Shown in pieces: positions 1-6,155 of a DNA stretch of 13,395 bases. The position numbers were made by a program, and so were the translations under genes. The notes beneath the pieces are model-generated. The model saw only the letters and a list, made by a program, of their open reading frames with translations, was not told the DNA's origin and made no database searches. How positions within the stretch are numbered: the first letter of the stretch is position 1; each line of letters opens with the position of its first letter. The DNA comes from Pseudomonadota bacterium. Its GTDB lineage: Bacteria; Pseudomonadota; Gammaproteobacteria; Burkholderiales; Burkholderiaceae_D. Location: contig JAFECY010000125.1 of the NCBI GenBank assembly GCA_018241865.1, positions 1 to 13,395 of the forward strand. Direction: 5' to 3'.

Positions 1-46
1 GCATCATTATTTTTTAGCTATTTTTGATTATTTTCGAGGACATTTC

Positions 47-403
47 ATGAAAAAGACTCTGTTGATCGCATCCCTGTTGGCTGTTGCTCTGGCTGCTTGC
101 AGCAAGAAAGAAGAAGCGCCTGCTGCTGTTGAAACCACCACCACCACCGTTGAAGCCACCACCACCACCACCACCGCTCCGGCCGCAGCTGCTCCTGCTG
201 CTTCCGACGCTGCTGCCGCTCCGGCTGCTGCTGGTGCTGCCGCTTCGGCCGCTGGTGCTGCTGCTTCGGCTGCTGGCGCCGCTGTTGACGCTGCCAAAGG
301 CGCTGCTTCGGCCGCTGGCGCTGCTGTTGACGCTGCCAAAGGTGCTGCTGGTGCCGCCGTTGATGCTGCCAAAGCCGCTGCTGCTCCTGCTGCTTCCAAG
401 TAA
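47..403 (+). CDS. Small alanine/threonine-rich lipoprotein, function unknown
   Basis: The 118-residue product starts with a lipoprotein signal peptide: two lysines, a hydrophobic core and a lipobox LAAC with the cysteine at residue 18. The +2 residue is Ser, not Asp, which for Lol sorting suggests the outer membrane. The start ATG has a GAGGA ribosome site at 36-40, six bases upstream. The mature part has a charged KKEE stretch, two Thr runs (30-34 and 38-43), a Pro/Ala linker, and then a nearly pure Ala/Gly/Ser helix-like region from about residue 63. That region repeats ASAAGAAVDAAKGA at 73-86 and 87-100, with a shorter copy after. The last residue is Lys. No enzymatic motif is visible. It is followed at once by a strong terminator, so it is probably a single-gene transcript. 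An AT-rich stretch at 1-34 may hold its promoter. I do not recognise a family; a structural or envelope-spacer role is only a guess. Confidence 0.85.
   Translation: MKKTLLIASLLAVALAACSKKEEAPAAVETTTTTVEATTTTTTAPAAAAPAASDAAAAPAAAGAAASAAGAAASAAGAAVDAAKGAASAAGAAVDAAKGAAGAAVDAAKAAAAPAASK
134..175 (+). repeat. In-frame ACC trinucleotide tracts (5 and 6 copies)
   Basis: Five ACC codons at 134-148 and six at 158-175 are separated by GTT GAA GCC. They encode the Thr runs of the lipoprotein. Slippage would change the protein by whole residues without breaking the frame. Confidence 0.9.
263..376 (+). repeat. 42-bp tandem repeat inside the lipoprotein gene
   Basis: Units at 263-304 and 305-346 differ at only a few third-codon positions (GCT/GCC, GCC/GCT, GGC/GGT). 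A partial, more diverged third unit runs 347-376. The unit length is 14 codons, which is two heptads, so the phase is kept. A shorter related segment lies just upstream at 242-262. This suggests growth by in-frame duplication. Confidence 0.85.
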
Positions 404-420
404 TCCCCATTACTTGAATG

Positions 421-450
421 AAAAAGCCGACCTTTTGGTCGGCTTTTTTT
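421..450. terminator. Rho-independent terminator, probably bidirectional
   Basis: A perfect 12-bp stem (421-432 with 437-448, core GCCGACC/GGTCGGC) closes a TTTT loop and runs into seven T on the plus strand (444-450). The five A at 421-425 give a U-tract on the minus strand too. It lies 17 bases after the lipoprotein stop and downstream of the convergent MBL-fold gene that ends at 527, so it likely serves both. Confidence 0.93.
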
Positions 451-526
451 CGTGCTTTTTACGCCTATTTTCTGCACGCTTAACGATTGCATCGGACTGC
501 ATCGTCATTTTGCTAGTTCTGCCCGC

Positions 527-1327
527 TCATATCGGCGACAAGGCAATCCAACCAAACCCCTCTTCTTGGCAAGCAATCGCCACCTCCGTATCGCTTGAGT
601 GCAAACCTGCCAGCAAGGCAGCCCGCGCGTGCTCCGGCGTATTGTTTTTTTGGCTTAAATGCGCACCGATGACCTTGCCAAGCTTGGATTGATCCATCGC
701 TGCCAAAATCGCGGAAGCCGTCTCATTGGAAAGATGGCCGAAAGCGCCGCCAATGCGCTGCTTCAAAGAAGGTGGATAACTGGAATCGGCCAACATTTGG
801 CGATCATGATTGCATTCCAGCACTAACGCATCGCACCCTTCGAGCGCCTGCATCATGCGCGACGTTCCTTGCCCGGCATCGGTAAGCACACCGAGCTTAC
901 GCTGACCATCGGAGACGCAATACTGCAGCGGTTCACGCGCATCGTGCGGAACGGTATAGGGTAGAAATTCAAGATCGCCGATGGCCAGCCGTTCACCATC
1001 GCGGCAAAAGTGCACATCGACGTCATTCGCATCTGCACGCGCCGCTTGCCAAGTGCCGTGACTGAGCCATACCGGGATGCGGTGCCGGCGGGCGAACTTA
1101 AAGACGCCGCCGATATGATCCTGATGTTCGTGGGTGACGACAATGCCAGCCAAATCGGTCGGCATCACACTCAACCGAGCTAGTCGGCGCTCGGTTTCAC
1201 GAATAGCGAATCCACAATCCAGCATGACTGTGGTACCCATGGAGCGGCTAGTGCTGGTCGCGCCAGAAGCGGCGCTGACCAACAGAGCGTTGCCCTCACT
1301 ACCGCTGCCAAGACTAGCGAATCGCAA
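527..1327 (-). CDS. Metallo-beta-lactamase-fold hydrolase, YycJ/WalJ-like
   Basis: The 266-residue protein has the MBL-fold metal ligands in order: THEHQDH (H66, H68, D70, H71), H128 in VPHDA, D150 in LTDAG, and H223 in GAHLS near the end. ECNHD at 171-175 and GHLSNETA at 197-204 are typical of the COG1235/YycJ branch. Characterised Gram-positive members of that branch act as nucleases; whether this one does is inference. The start codon is TTG (rc of 1325-1327), 15 bases after the bamC stop. No ATG or GTG lies in frame between that stop and the TTG, and MRFASLGSGSEGN is the normal family N-terminus, so TTG is well supported. No clear Shine-Dalgarno is seen, so translation probably depends on ribosomes finishing bamC. 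It is the last gene of the minus-strand run, before the shared terminator. Confidence 0.88.
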   Translation of the reverse strand: MRFASLGSGSEGNALLVSAASGATSTSRSMGTTVMLDCGFAIRETERRLARLSVMPTDLAGIVVTHEHQDHIGGVFKFARRHRIPVWLSHGTWQAARADANDVDVHFCRDGERLAIGDLEFLPYTVPHDAREPLQYCVSDGQRKLGVLTDAGQGTSRMMQALEGCDALVLECNHDRQMLADSSYPPSLKQRIGGAFGHLSNETASAILAAMDQSKLGKVIGAHLSQKNNTPEHARAALLAGLHSSDTEVAIACQEEGFGWIALSPI

Positions 1328-1342
1328 GACGCACAGCGGCGT

Positions 1343-2533
1343 TTATTTGAGCTGTTCGCTCAACAGAGTCAGGATTTTGTTAGCGGTGGGCGAATTATCC
1401 ACGCGACCGTCGTTGTTCAGCACCACGACTTGACTGCGTGAACCGACTTCCTTAACCGAAACACGATAGCGCTGTGCAGTCTTGGGCTTGTCGCTGGAGC
1501 CCCAAGAGAACAGGCGGGAAATGAAGCCCTTCTCACTGGCCGCCTTGTTTTTAGCTTCGTCGTCTTGATCGACGTATCGCACGAAATACAAACCTTGTGC
1601 GCGATCACGATCTTCGACAGTGAAGCCAACGCGGTCGAGCGCCAAGCCGACCCGACGCCATGCACGATCGAAGCCCTCATCGGTCTCGACATGGCTACCA
1701 TCACTGCCCTTCACCAGACGCGCGCGCGCCTGCATTGGCAAGGCATTGGCAACGGCCGTCTTGGCCTTGACATCTTCCGCACCCAGACGAGTCATCAGCA
1801 GCGACAAGAATTGTGCCTCCAATTCAGGATCGGACGGACGTGAAGTCCAGACGGTCGATTCTTTTCCGCTGACGCCAGCACCGCCGGTCAACACTTCTTG
1901 CGCGCCGCGATGGCTGATGTAAATTTCTGTATAGCCATTGGCGCCGCGCTCGAGGCGAGTACGGAATTTATCGCGCTCGCCGGTATCGTAAACGGAGTCG
2001 AGCATCTTGCCGAGGGAATTACGCAGGAAACCTTGTGGCACTTTGAGGCGGTTTTCCGCCCAATCGGTTTCCATGATGCCCGCATCGGGCATTTCGACAT
2101 TAATCAGGAAACCGGAGTCTTGCCAGAAATCTTTGATAAGCGGCCACAATGCGTCGGGCGATTGCTTCACCACCAACCAGCGCTGGTCGCCGGCGCGTTC
2201 GATGTGCATGTCGCTGATCGCCGCCGGCGCAATATTTGTCGCCGTCGTTGTCGGACGCGCACCCTGCTGCATATTGAAGCCGGAAGCAGTGACGGTGCCA
2301 CGGCTATCCCCCGGAATGGCGTAGCGATTGTCGCGCTGTAACTGCGTCAGGTTGGGTGGGATTTCGAGGCGACGCGATTCGACCTTGCTGGCGCTCTTAT
2401 AATCGATCCGCTCCGGCTCGGTGATTGTTTTCAGGGTGTCGCAGCCAGCCAAGCCGGCCAGCATCATCACAATCAGGAGCCCACGCTTGAAATTGGCGGG
2501 CGGCACGGCAGGGAAATCGTTACGAGTCATCAT
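1343..2533 (-). CDS. bamC: Outer membrane assembly lipoprotein BamC
   Basis: BamC is an accessory lipoprotein of the Bam complex, which folds beta-barrel proteins into the outer membrane. The 396-residue product has a signal peptide ending in lipobox LAGC (Cys31), and then an extended stretch that includes YKSAS and LEIPPNLTQLQRDNRYAIP, the BamC N-terminal lasso-like region. Two helix-grip domains follow, at about 108-222 and 285-395, joined by an Ala-rich linker. E. coli BamC has about 344 residues, so this one is longer, mainly at the N-terminus and in a charged insert near 325-350. The open frame extends upstream to 2707 inside dapA. I place the start at the ATG at 2533 (a second ATG follows at 2530) because only then does a signal peptide begin the protein. 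It lies 53 bases behind dapA, the same pairing as dapA-bamC (nlpB/dapX) in E. coli. Confidence 0.9.
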   Translation of the reverse strand: MMTRNDFPAVPPANFKRGLLIVMMLAGLAGCDTLKTITEPERIDYKSASKVESRRLEIPPNLTQLQRDNRYAIPGDSRGTVTASGFNMQQGARPTTTATNIAPAAISDMHIERAGDQRWLVVKQSPDALWPLIKDFWQDSGFLINVEMPDAGIMETDWAENRLKVPQGFLRNSLGKMLDSVYDTGERDKFRTRLERGANGYTEIYISHRGAQEVLTGGAGVSGKESTVWTSRPSDPELEAQFLSLLMTRLGAEDVKAKTAVANALPMQARARLVKGSDGSHVETDEGFDRAWRRVGLALDRVGFTVEDRDRAQGLYFVRYVDQDDEAKNKAASEKGFISRLFSWGSSDKPKTAQRYRVSVKEVGSRSQVVVLNNDGRVDNSPTANKILTLLSEQLK

Positions 2534-2586
2534 GTCGATACGGGGTAGGTAACCAGAAAGTTCGGGGAAGGTTGCTTGATTGGCGG

Positions 2587-3465
2587 CTATTGTAATACAG
2601 CCGACTCGCGCAAAGCCGCCAGCACGGTTGCGTGATATTGCGCCGCCAACGGCACCAGCGGCAAGCGGATACCGGAGCCAATGCGTCCCATCTGTTGCAT
2701 CGCCCATTTGAGCGGCACCGGATTCGGCTCAACAAATAGTTTGTTATGCAGCGGCAGCATGCGATTATTGATTTCCACCGCACGCGCGATATCGCCCTGC
2801 ATAGCGGCTTTGCACAGCTCGTGCATAGCGCGCGGCGCGACGTTTGCCGTGACGGAAATATTGCCCTTGCCGCCGCAGAACATCAGCGCCATCGCAGTCG
2901 GATCGTCGCCGGAATAGACGGCAAACGATTTCGGTACCAGACGCAGCAAGTCGGTGCCGCGCGCGATGTTGCCGGTGGCGTCTTTGACGCCACCGATGCC
3001 AGGCACTGCTGCCAAACGGACGATAGTGTCATTCGCCATATCGGCCACGGTGCGACCCGGCACGTTGTACAGAATGACCGGCAGATCAACCGCCTCAGCG
3101 ATCTTCTTGAAATGCTGGTACATGCCTTCCTGCGTCGGACGGTTGTAATAAGGAACAACTTGCAGCGAGGCGTCCGCGCCGACCTGTTTGGCAAAGCGAG
3201 TCAATTCGATCGCTTCAGTAGTCGAGTTGCCGCCGGTGCCGGCGATCACGGGGATACGTTTGGCGACATGCTCAACCGTGACTTTGACCAGCTCACAGTG
3301 CTCTTCCACCGACACGGTGGGTGATTCGCCAGTGGTGCCGACAATAACGATACCGTCGGTGCCTTCCGCGATATGCCAGTCGATCAGCTTGCGCAGACCC
3401 GGCAAATCCAAGCTGCCATCCTCCAGCATGGGGGTGACGATGGCGACAATACTGCCCTGAATCAT
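2587..3465 (-). CDS. dapA: 4-hydroxy-tetrahydrodipicolinate synthase
   Basis: DapA condenses pyruvate with aspartate semialdehyde, the first step specific to diaminopimelate and lysine synthesis, in the cytoplasm. At 292 residues it has the usual family length. Visible hallmarks are GTTGES (43-48), which holds the catalytic-triad Thr; [10 protein letters not shown] with Tyr107; LYNVPGRT with Tyr133 and the substrate-binding Arg138; and the Schiff-base Lys161 in GVKDATG. SGDDP (185-189) and [12 protein letters not shown] (198-209) complete the class I aldolase barrel. The ATG at 3465 starts the expected [12 protein letters not shown]. There is no strong Shine-Dalgarno. A TACAAT box lies 33 bases upstream in the 109-base gap behind trpS, so dapA may have its own promoter. 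bamC follows, and the two are probably co-transcribed. Confidence 0.97.
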   Translation of the reverse strand: MIQGSIVAIVTPMLEDGSLDLPGLRKLIDWHIAEGTDGIVIVGTTGESPTVSVEEHCELVKVTVEHVAKRIPVIAGTGGNSTTEAIELTRFAKQVGADASLQVVPYYNRPTQEGMYQHFKKIAEAVDLPVILYNVPGRTVADMANDTIVRLAAVPGIGGVKDATGNIARGTDLLRLVPKSFAVYSGDDPTAMALMFCGGKGNISVTANVAPRAMHELCKAAMQGDIARAVEINNRMLPLHNKLFVEPNPVPLKWAMQQMGRIGSGIRLPLVPLAAQYHATVLAALRESAVLQ

Positions 3466-3497
3466 GATGAATATGAACCGGAAAGATTAAAACAGCG

Positions 3498-3503
3498 ATT
3501 GTA
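3498..3503 (-). promoter_or_regulatory. Putative -10 box (TACAAT) for dapA-bamC-MBL
   Basis: On the minus strand, TACAAT sits in the 109-base trpS-dapA gap. It predicts a start near 3491 and a leader of about 26 bases. No good -35 lies 16-18 bases upstream, so this is a weak call. Most of the rest of the gap shows nothing recognisable, and I see no hairpin plus T-run that would terminate trpS. Confidence 0.4.
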
Positions 3504-3574
3504 GCGGATCGATCGCGCCTTGGGGCATTTCCCGGCATCAAGACGGCAGAGCATCCTCCTCCATCTCGCACGAA

Positions 3575-4777
3575 TCAGCCGAAGCTCAAACCCATCGCTT
3601 CACGCACATCGCGCATGGTTTCCTGAGCCAGCTTACGCGCTTGATCGCAGCCGTCGGCGACGATGGCGCGCACCAGCGAAGGGTCGTCCAGATATTGTTG
3701 GGCTCGTTCGTGCATTGGCTCCTGTTCCTTGAGAATGGCATCGATCACCGGCTGCTTGCATTCCAGACAACCGATACCGGCCGATTTGCAGCCTTTGACC
3801 ACCCATTCACGGGTCGCATCGTCGGAATACACTTGATGAAATTGCCAAACCGGACATTTCTCTGGGTCTCCCGGATCGGTGCGACGGACACGCGCCGGGT
3901 CGGTCGGCATGGTGCGTATTTTCTTGGTCAGCGATTCTTTGTCTTCGCGCAGCGCGATCGCATTGCCGTAACTCTTCGACATTTTCTGCCCATCCAGACC
4001 AGGCAGACGCGAAGCTTCGGTCAGTCGCACTTGTGGCTCGACCAAGATCAGTTTGCGGCTGCCTTCCAGATAGCCAAACAAACGCTCGCGGTCGATCATC
4101 GACAGATTCTGCGCATCGTCGAGCATGGCCTTGGCTTGCTCCAGCGCGTCTTCTTTGCCCTGCTCCTGATAGGCGGTGCGTAACTCATTGTAGATTTTGG
4201 CGCGCTTGCTACCGAGTTTCTTGACCGCTTCTTGCGCTTTTTCCTCGAAACCTTTTTCTTTTCCGTAGAGATGGTTGAAGCGGCGCGCGATTTCGCGGGT
4301 GATCTCGACGTGTGGAATTTGATCTTCGCCGACCGGCACAAGACTGGCGCGATAAATCAGCACGTCAGCCGACATCAACAGCGGATAACCGAGAAAACCG
4401 TAGGTGGACAAATCGCGCTCGGCCAATTTCTCCTGCTGATCCTTGTAGGTCGGCACCCGTTCCAGCCAGCCCAACGGCGTCGCCATCGACAACAGCAAAT
4501 GCAGCTCGGCATGTTCCTGCACCTTGGACTGAATAAAAATGGTGGATTGCGAAGGATCGACGCCGGCCGCCAACCAATCGATCACCATGTCCCAAGTATG
4601 CGTCTCGATGTGTTCGGGATCGTCGTAATGCGTGGTCAGCGCATGCCAGTCGGCAACGAAGAACAAGCAAGGCATTTCGGTCTGCAGCTTGACCCAATTC
4701 TTCAAAGCGCCGTGGTAATGGCCAAGATGCAACGCGCCGGTGGGGCGCATGCCGGAGACTACGCGGTCGGGATACAT
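3575..4777 (-). CDS. trpS: Tryptophanyl-tRNA synthetase, long form with a cysteine cluster
   Basis: TrpRS charges tRNA-Trp in the cytoplasm. The 400-residue class I enzyme has the HIGH-type motif HLGH (17-20) after SGMRPTGAL, GEDQIPHVEITRE (150-162) of the Trp/ATP pocket, and KMSKS at 265-269. E. coli TrpRS has about 334 residues with KMSKS near 195. The 70 or so extra residues here fall between the pocket and KMSKS (about 172-245) and look helical and charged. After DPGDPEKC, four cysteines (308, 330, 337, 340) form Cx21Cx6Cx2C, close to the [4Fe-4S] motif of Thermotoga maritima TrpRS. The ATG at 4777 is only four bases after the stop of the M50 protease gene, with no clear Shine-Dalgarno, so the two genes are probably coupled. 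Confidence 0.97.
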   Translation of the reverse strand: MYPDRVVSGMRPTGALHLGHYHGALKNWVKLQTEMPCLFFVADWHALTTHYDDPEHIETHTWDMVIDWLAAGVDPSQSTIFIQSKVQEHAELHLLLSMATPLGWLERVPTYKDQQEKLAERDLSTYGFLGYPLLMSADVLIYRASLVPVGEDQIPHVEITREIARRFNHLYGKEKGFEEKAQEAVKKLGSKRAKIYNELRTAYQEQGKEDALEQAKAMLDDAQNLSMIDRERLFGYLEGSRKLILVEPQVRLTEASRLPGLDGQKMSKSYGNAIALREDKESLTKKIRTMPTDPARVRRTDPGDPEKCPVWQFHQVYSDDATREWVVKGCKSAGIGCLECKQPVIDAILKEQEPMHERAQQYLDDPSLVRAIVADGCDQARKLAQETMRDVREAMGLSFG

Positions 4778-4781
4778 AAGT

Positions 4782-5438
4782 TCAGTTCAGAAGTAAAGTA
4801 AGCGGTAAAACAATCCAGTGCAACACCGTTTCAGCAGCCGTCATGACCGGCCACATCCAGTATTTTAATATCTGTAGATAGGCCAACCCCAGCACAATGA
4901 AAAATCCGTAAGGCTCCAGTTTGCCAAACTGGTAGGCCTGTCGGTGCGGTAACAATCCAAACAGGATACGTCCGCCATCCAGCGGCGGAATCGGGAACAG
5001 ATTGAAGGCAAAAATCACTAGGTTGACCAACACACCCGCATTCGCCATTTGACGGAAAAACGGTTCCTCGATTCGCAAGAACACGAGCAGAATCGCCAAC
5101 ACCAACCACAGCAAGGCCATGAATAAATTGGCGAGCGGTCCGGCCAACGCCACCCAGATCATGTCGCGTTTGGGATTGCGCAGATTACCGAAATCGATCG
5201 GCACTGGCTTGGCATAACCTAGCAGCAAGGGGCTTTTAACGAAATACAGCAGAACCGGCAACAAGATGGTACCGAACGGGTCGATGTGTTTGGCCGGGTT
5301 GAGGCTCATGCGCCCTTGCGCGTACGCAGTCGAATCCCCGAAGTATCTTGCCGCGTAGGCGTGCGCGGCTTCGTGCAGGGTGATCGCAAACAGGATGGGT
5401 AAAACGTATACCGCGAAATTCTGGACAAGTTCGTTCAT
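4782..5438 (-). CDS. Site-2-protease-type M50 zinc metalloprotease
   Basis: This 218-residue integral membrane protein belongs to the small M50/S2P-like group found in many bacteria. It has the zinc motif HEAAH at 22-26 within the first membrane segment, and the third ligand Asp154 in NLFPIPPLDGGRI (146-158). ALAGPLANL (97-105) is the usual conserved loop before the second hydrophobic stretch. Hydrophobic segments at about 8-30, 56-72, 95-122, 134-152 and 178-217 suggest five or six passes. No PDZ domain is present, unlike RseP. The substrate is unknown. The gene lies 48 bases after yciO and four bases before trpS. The ATG has no Shine-Dalgarno; an extended -10 sequence ends only seven bases before it. 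Confidence 0.92.
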   Translation of the reverse strand: MNELVQNFAVYVLPILFAITLHEAAHAYAARYFGDSTAYAQGRMSLNPAKHIDPFGTILLPVLLYFVKSPLLLGYAKPVPIDFGNLRNPKRDMIWVALAGPLANLFMALLWLVLAILLVFLRIEEPFFRQMANAGVLVNLVIFAFNLFPIPPLDGGRILFGLLPHRQAYQFGKLEPYGFFIVLGLAYLQILKYWMWPVMTAAETVLHWIVLPLTLLLN

Positions 5439-5445
5439 TGGCGGG

Positions 5446-5454
5446 ATTTTATCA
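5446..5454 (-). promoter_or_regulatory. Extended -10 box abutting the M50 start codon
   Basis: The minus strand reads TGATAAAAT, an extended -10 (TGnTAnAAT-like), and then seven bases to the ATG. A start six or seven bases downstream of the -10 would give a leaderless or nearly leaderless mRNA. The -35 region (CTGTCG with 17-base spacing) is weak. The call rests on consensus only. Confidence 0.4.
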
Positions 5455-5486
5455 GATGCGTTTCTGGCGACAGGCTGCGCCGCAGA

Positions 5487-6110
5487 CTACAAGCCCAGCA
5501 AGCCGAGATCGCCGCGCCCTTGGCGCAACACCTGCGGCTCGCCCTCGCTCAGGTCGATCACGGTGGTCGGCTCCAGACTGCAAGCGCCGCCATCGATAAT
5601 CAATTCGATCTGACGCTCCAAGCATTCGCGGATCAAATCAGGATCAGTCAAGGGATGGTCGTCGTTCGGCAAAATCAAGGTCGTACCCAACAAAGGCGCT
5701 TGCAACTCCTCCAGCAAGGCATGCGCGATCGGGTTTTCCGGTACGCGCAAGCCGATGGTCTTGCGCGAAGGGTGACTGACTCGGCGCGGTACTTCCCGGG
5801 TGGCTTCCAGAATGAAGGTGTACGGTCCCGGCGTAACGGCTTTCAGCAAACGGTACTGCGCATTATCGACCTTGGCGTATTCCGCAATTTCGCTCAAATC
5901 GCGACACAGCAAGGTCAAGTGGTGTTTGTCATCGACGCCACGAATGCGGCGCAATCGCGTCACGGCATCTTTGTCGTCTAGTTGGCAAACCAGTGCGTAG
6001 CATGAATCGGTCGGCAGCGCGACGATGCCGCCGCTCTGAATGATCTGTGCCGCCTGTTTGATGAGTCGCAGTTGCGGGTTGTCGGGATGAATCTGAAAAA
6101 ATTGGCTCAT
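5487..6110 (-). CDS. yciO: YciO-type Sua5/YrdC-family protein
   Basis: This 207-residue protein consists of one YrdC-like domain. The N-terminus MSQFFQIHPDNPQ, PTDSCYAL (33-40), TPGPYTFIL (93-101), the KTIGLRVP stretch and the PTTVIDL motif near the end closely match E. coli YciO as I remember it. YciO is a relative of TsaC/Sua5, which makes threonylcarbamoyl-AMP for t6A in tRNA. Reported YciO activity is much weaker than TsaC, so a role in t6A here is uncertain. Lack of the C-terminal Sua5 domain fits its short length. The start is unusual: a terminator-like hairpin and its U-tract end three bases before the ATG, and there is no Shine-Dalgarno. The next in-frame Met would remove the conserved N-terminus, so this start is kept. 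PHP/rnm is nearby, as in E. coli, but with htpX between. Confidence 0.93.
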   Translation of the reverse strand: MSQFFQIHPDNPQLRLIKQAAQIIQSGGIVALPTDSCYALVCQLDDKDAVTRLRRIRGVDDKHHLTLLCRDLSEIAEYAKVDNAQYRLLKAVTPGPYTFILEATREVPRRVSHPSRKTIGLRVPENPIAHALLEELQAPLLGTTLILPNDDHPLTDPDLIRECLERQIELIIDGGACSLEPTTVIDLSEGEPQVLRQGRGDLGLLGL

Positions 6111-6113
6111 ATG

Positions 6114-6138
6114 AAAAAACGGCGGCTTGCGCCGCCGT
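6114..6138 (-). terminator. Rho-independent terminator after htpX, touching yciO
   Basis: On the minus strand, ACGGCGGC (6138-6131) and GCCGCCGT (6126-6119) form a perfect 8-bp GC-rich stem with a 4-base loop, followed by a run of six T (6119-6114, the first being the last base of the stem). It begins 18 bases after the htpX stop, and the T-run ends three bases before the yciO ATG. It should stop htpX transcripts. Confidence 0.85.
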
Positions 6139-6155
6139 ATGGCTGATCGGTTCGA

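Noticed and set aside
134..376. Possible CRISPR or other noncoding repeat array
   Set aside because: The repeats are coding, in frame, contiguous without spacers, and follow the codons of one lipoprotein.
483..506. Imperfect hairpin with repeated TGCATCG between the terminator and the MBL gene
   Set aside because: The stem is short and bulged, with no T-run or known motif. The stronger hairpin at 421-448 explains termination.
84..692. 202-codon Leu/Pro-rich frame overlapping the lipoprotein gene
   Set aside because: It is a +1 shadow of the GCT-rich lipoprotein repeat, runs through the terminator and into the antisense of the MBL gene, and has no ribosome site.
2534..2707. Upstream extension of the bamC frame into dapA (58 more codons)
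   Set aside because: It would bury the signal peptide and lipobox inside the protein and overlap the end of dapA. The ATG at 2533 gives a normal lipoprotein start.
2746..3324. 192-codon plus-strand frame opposite dapA
   Set aside because: dapA on the other strand has every catalytic residue; the antisense product has no recognisable feature.
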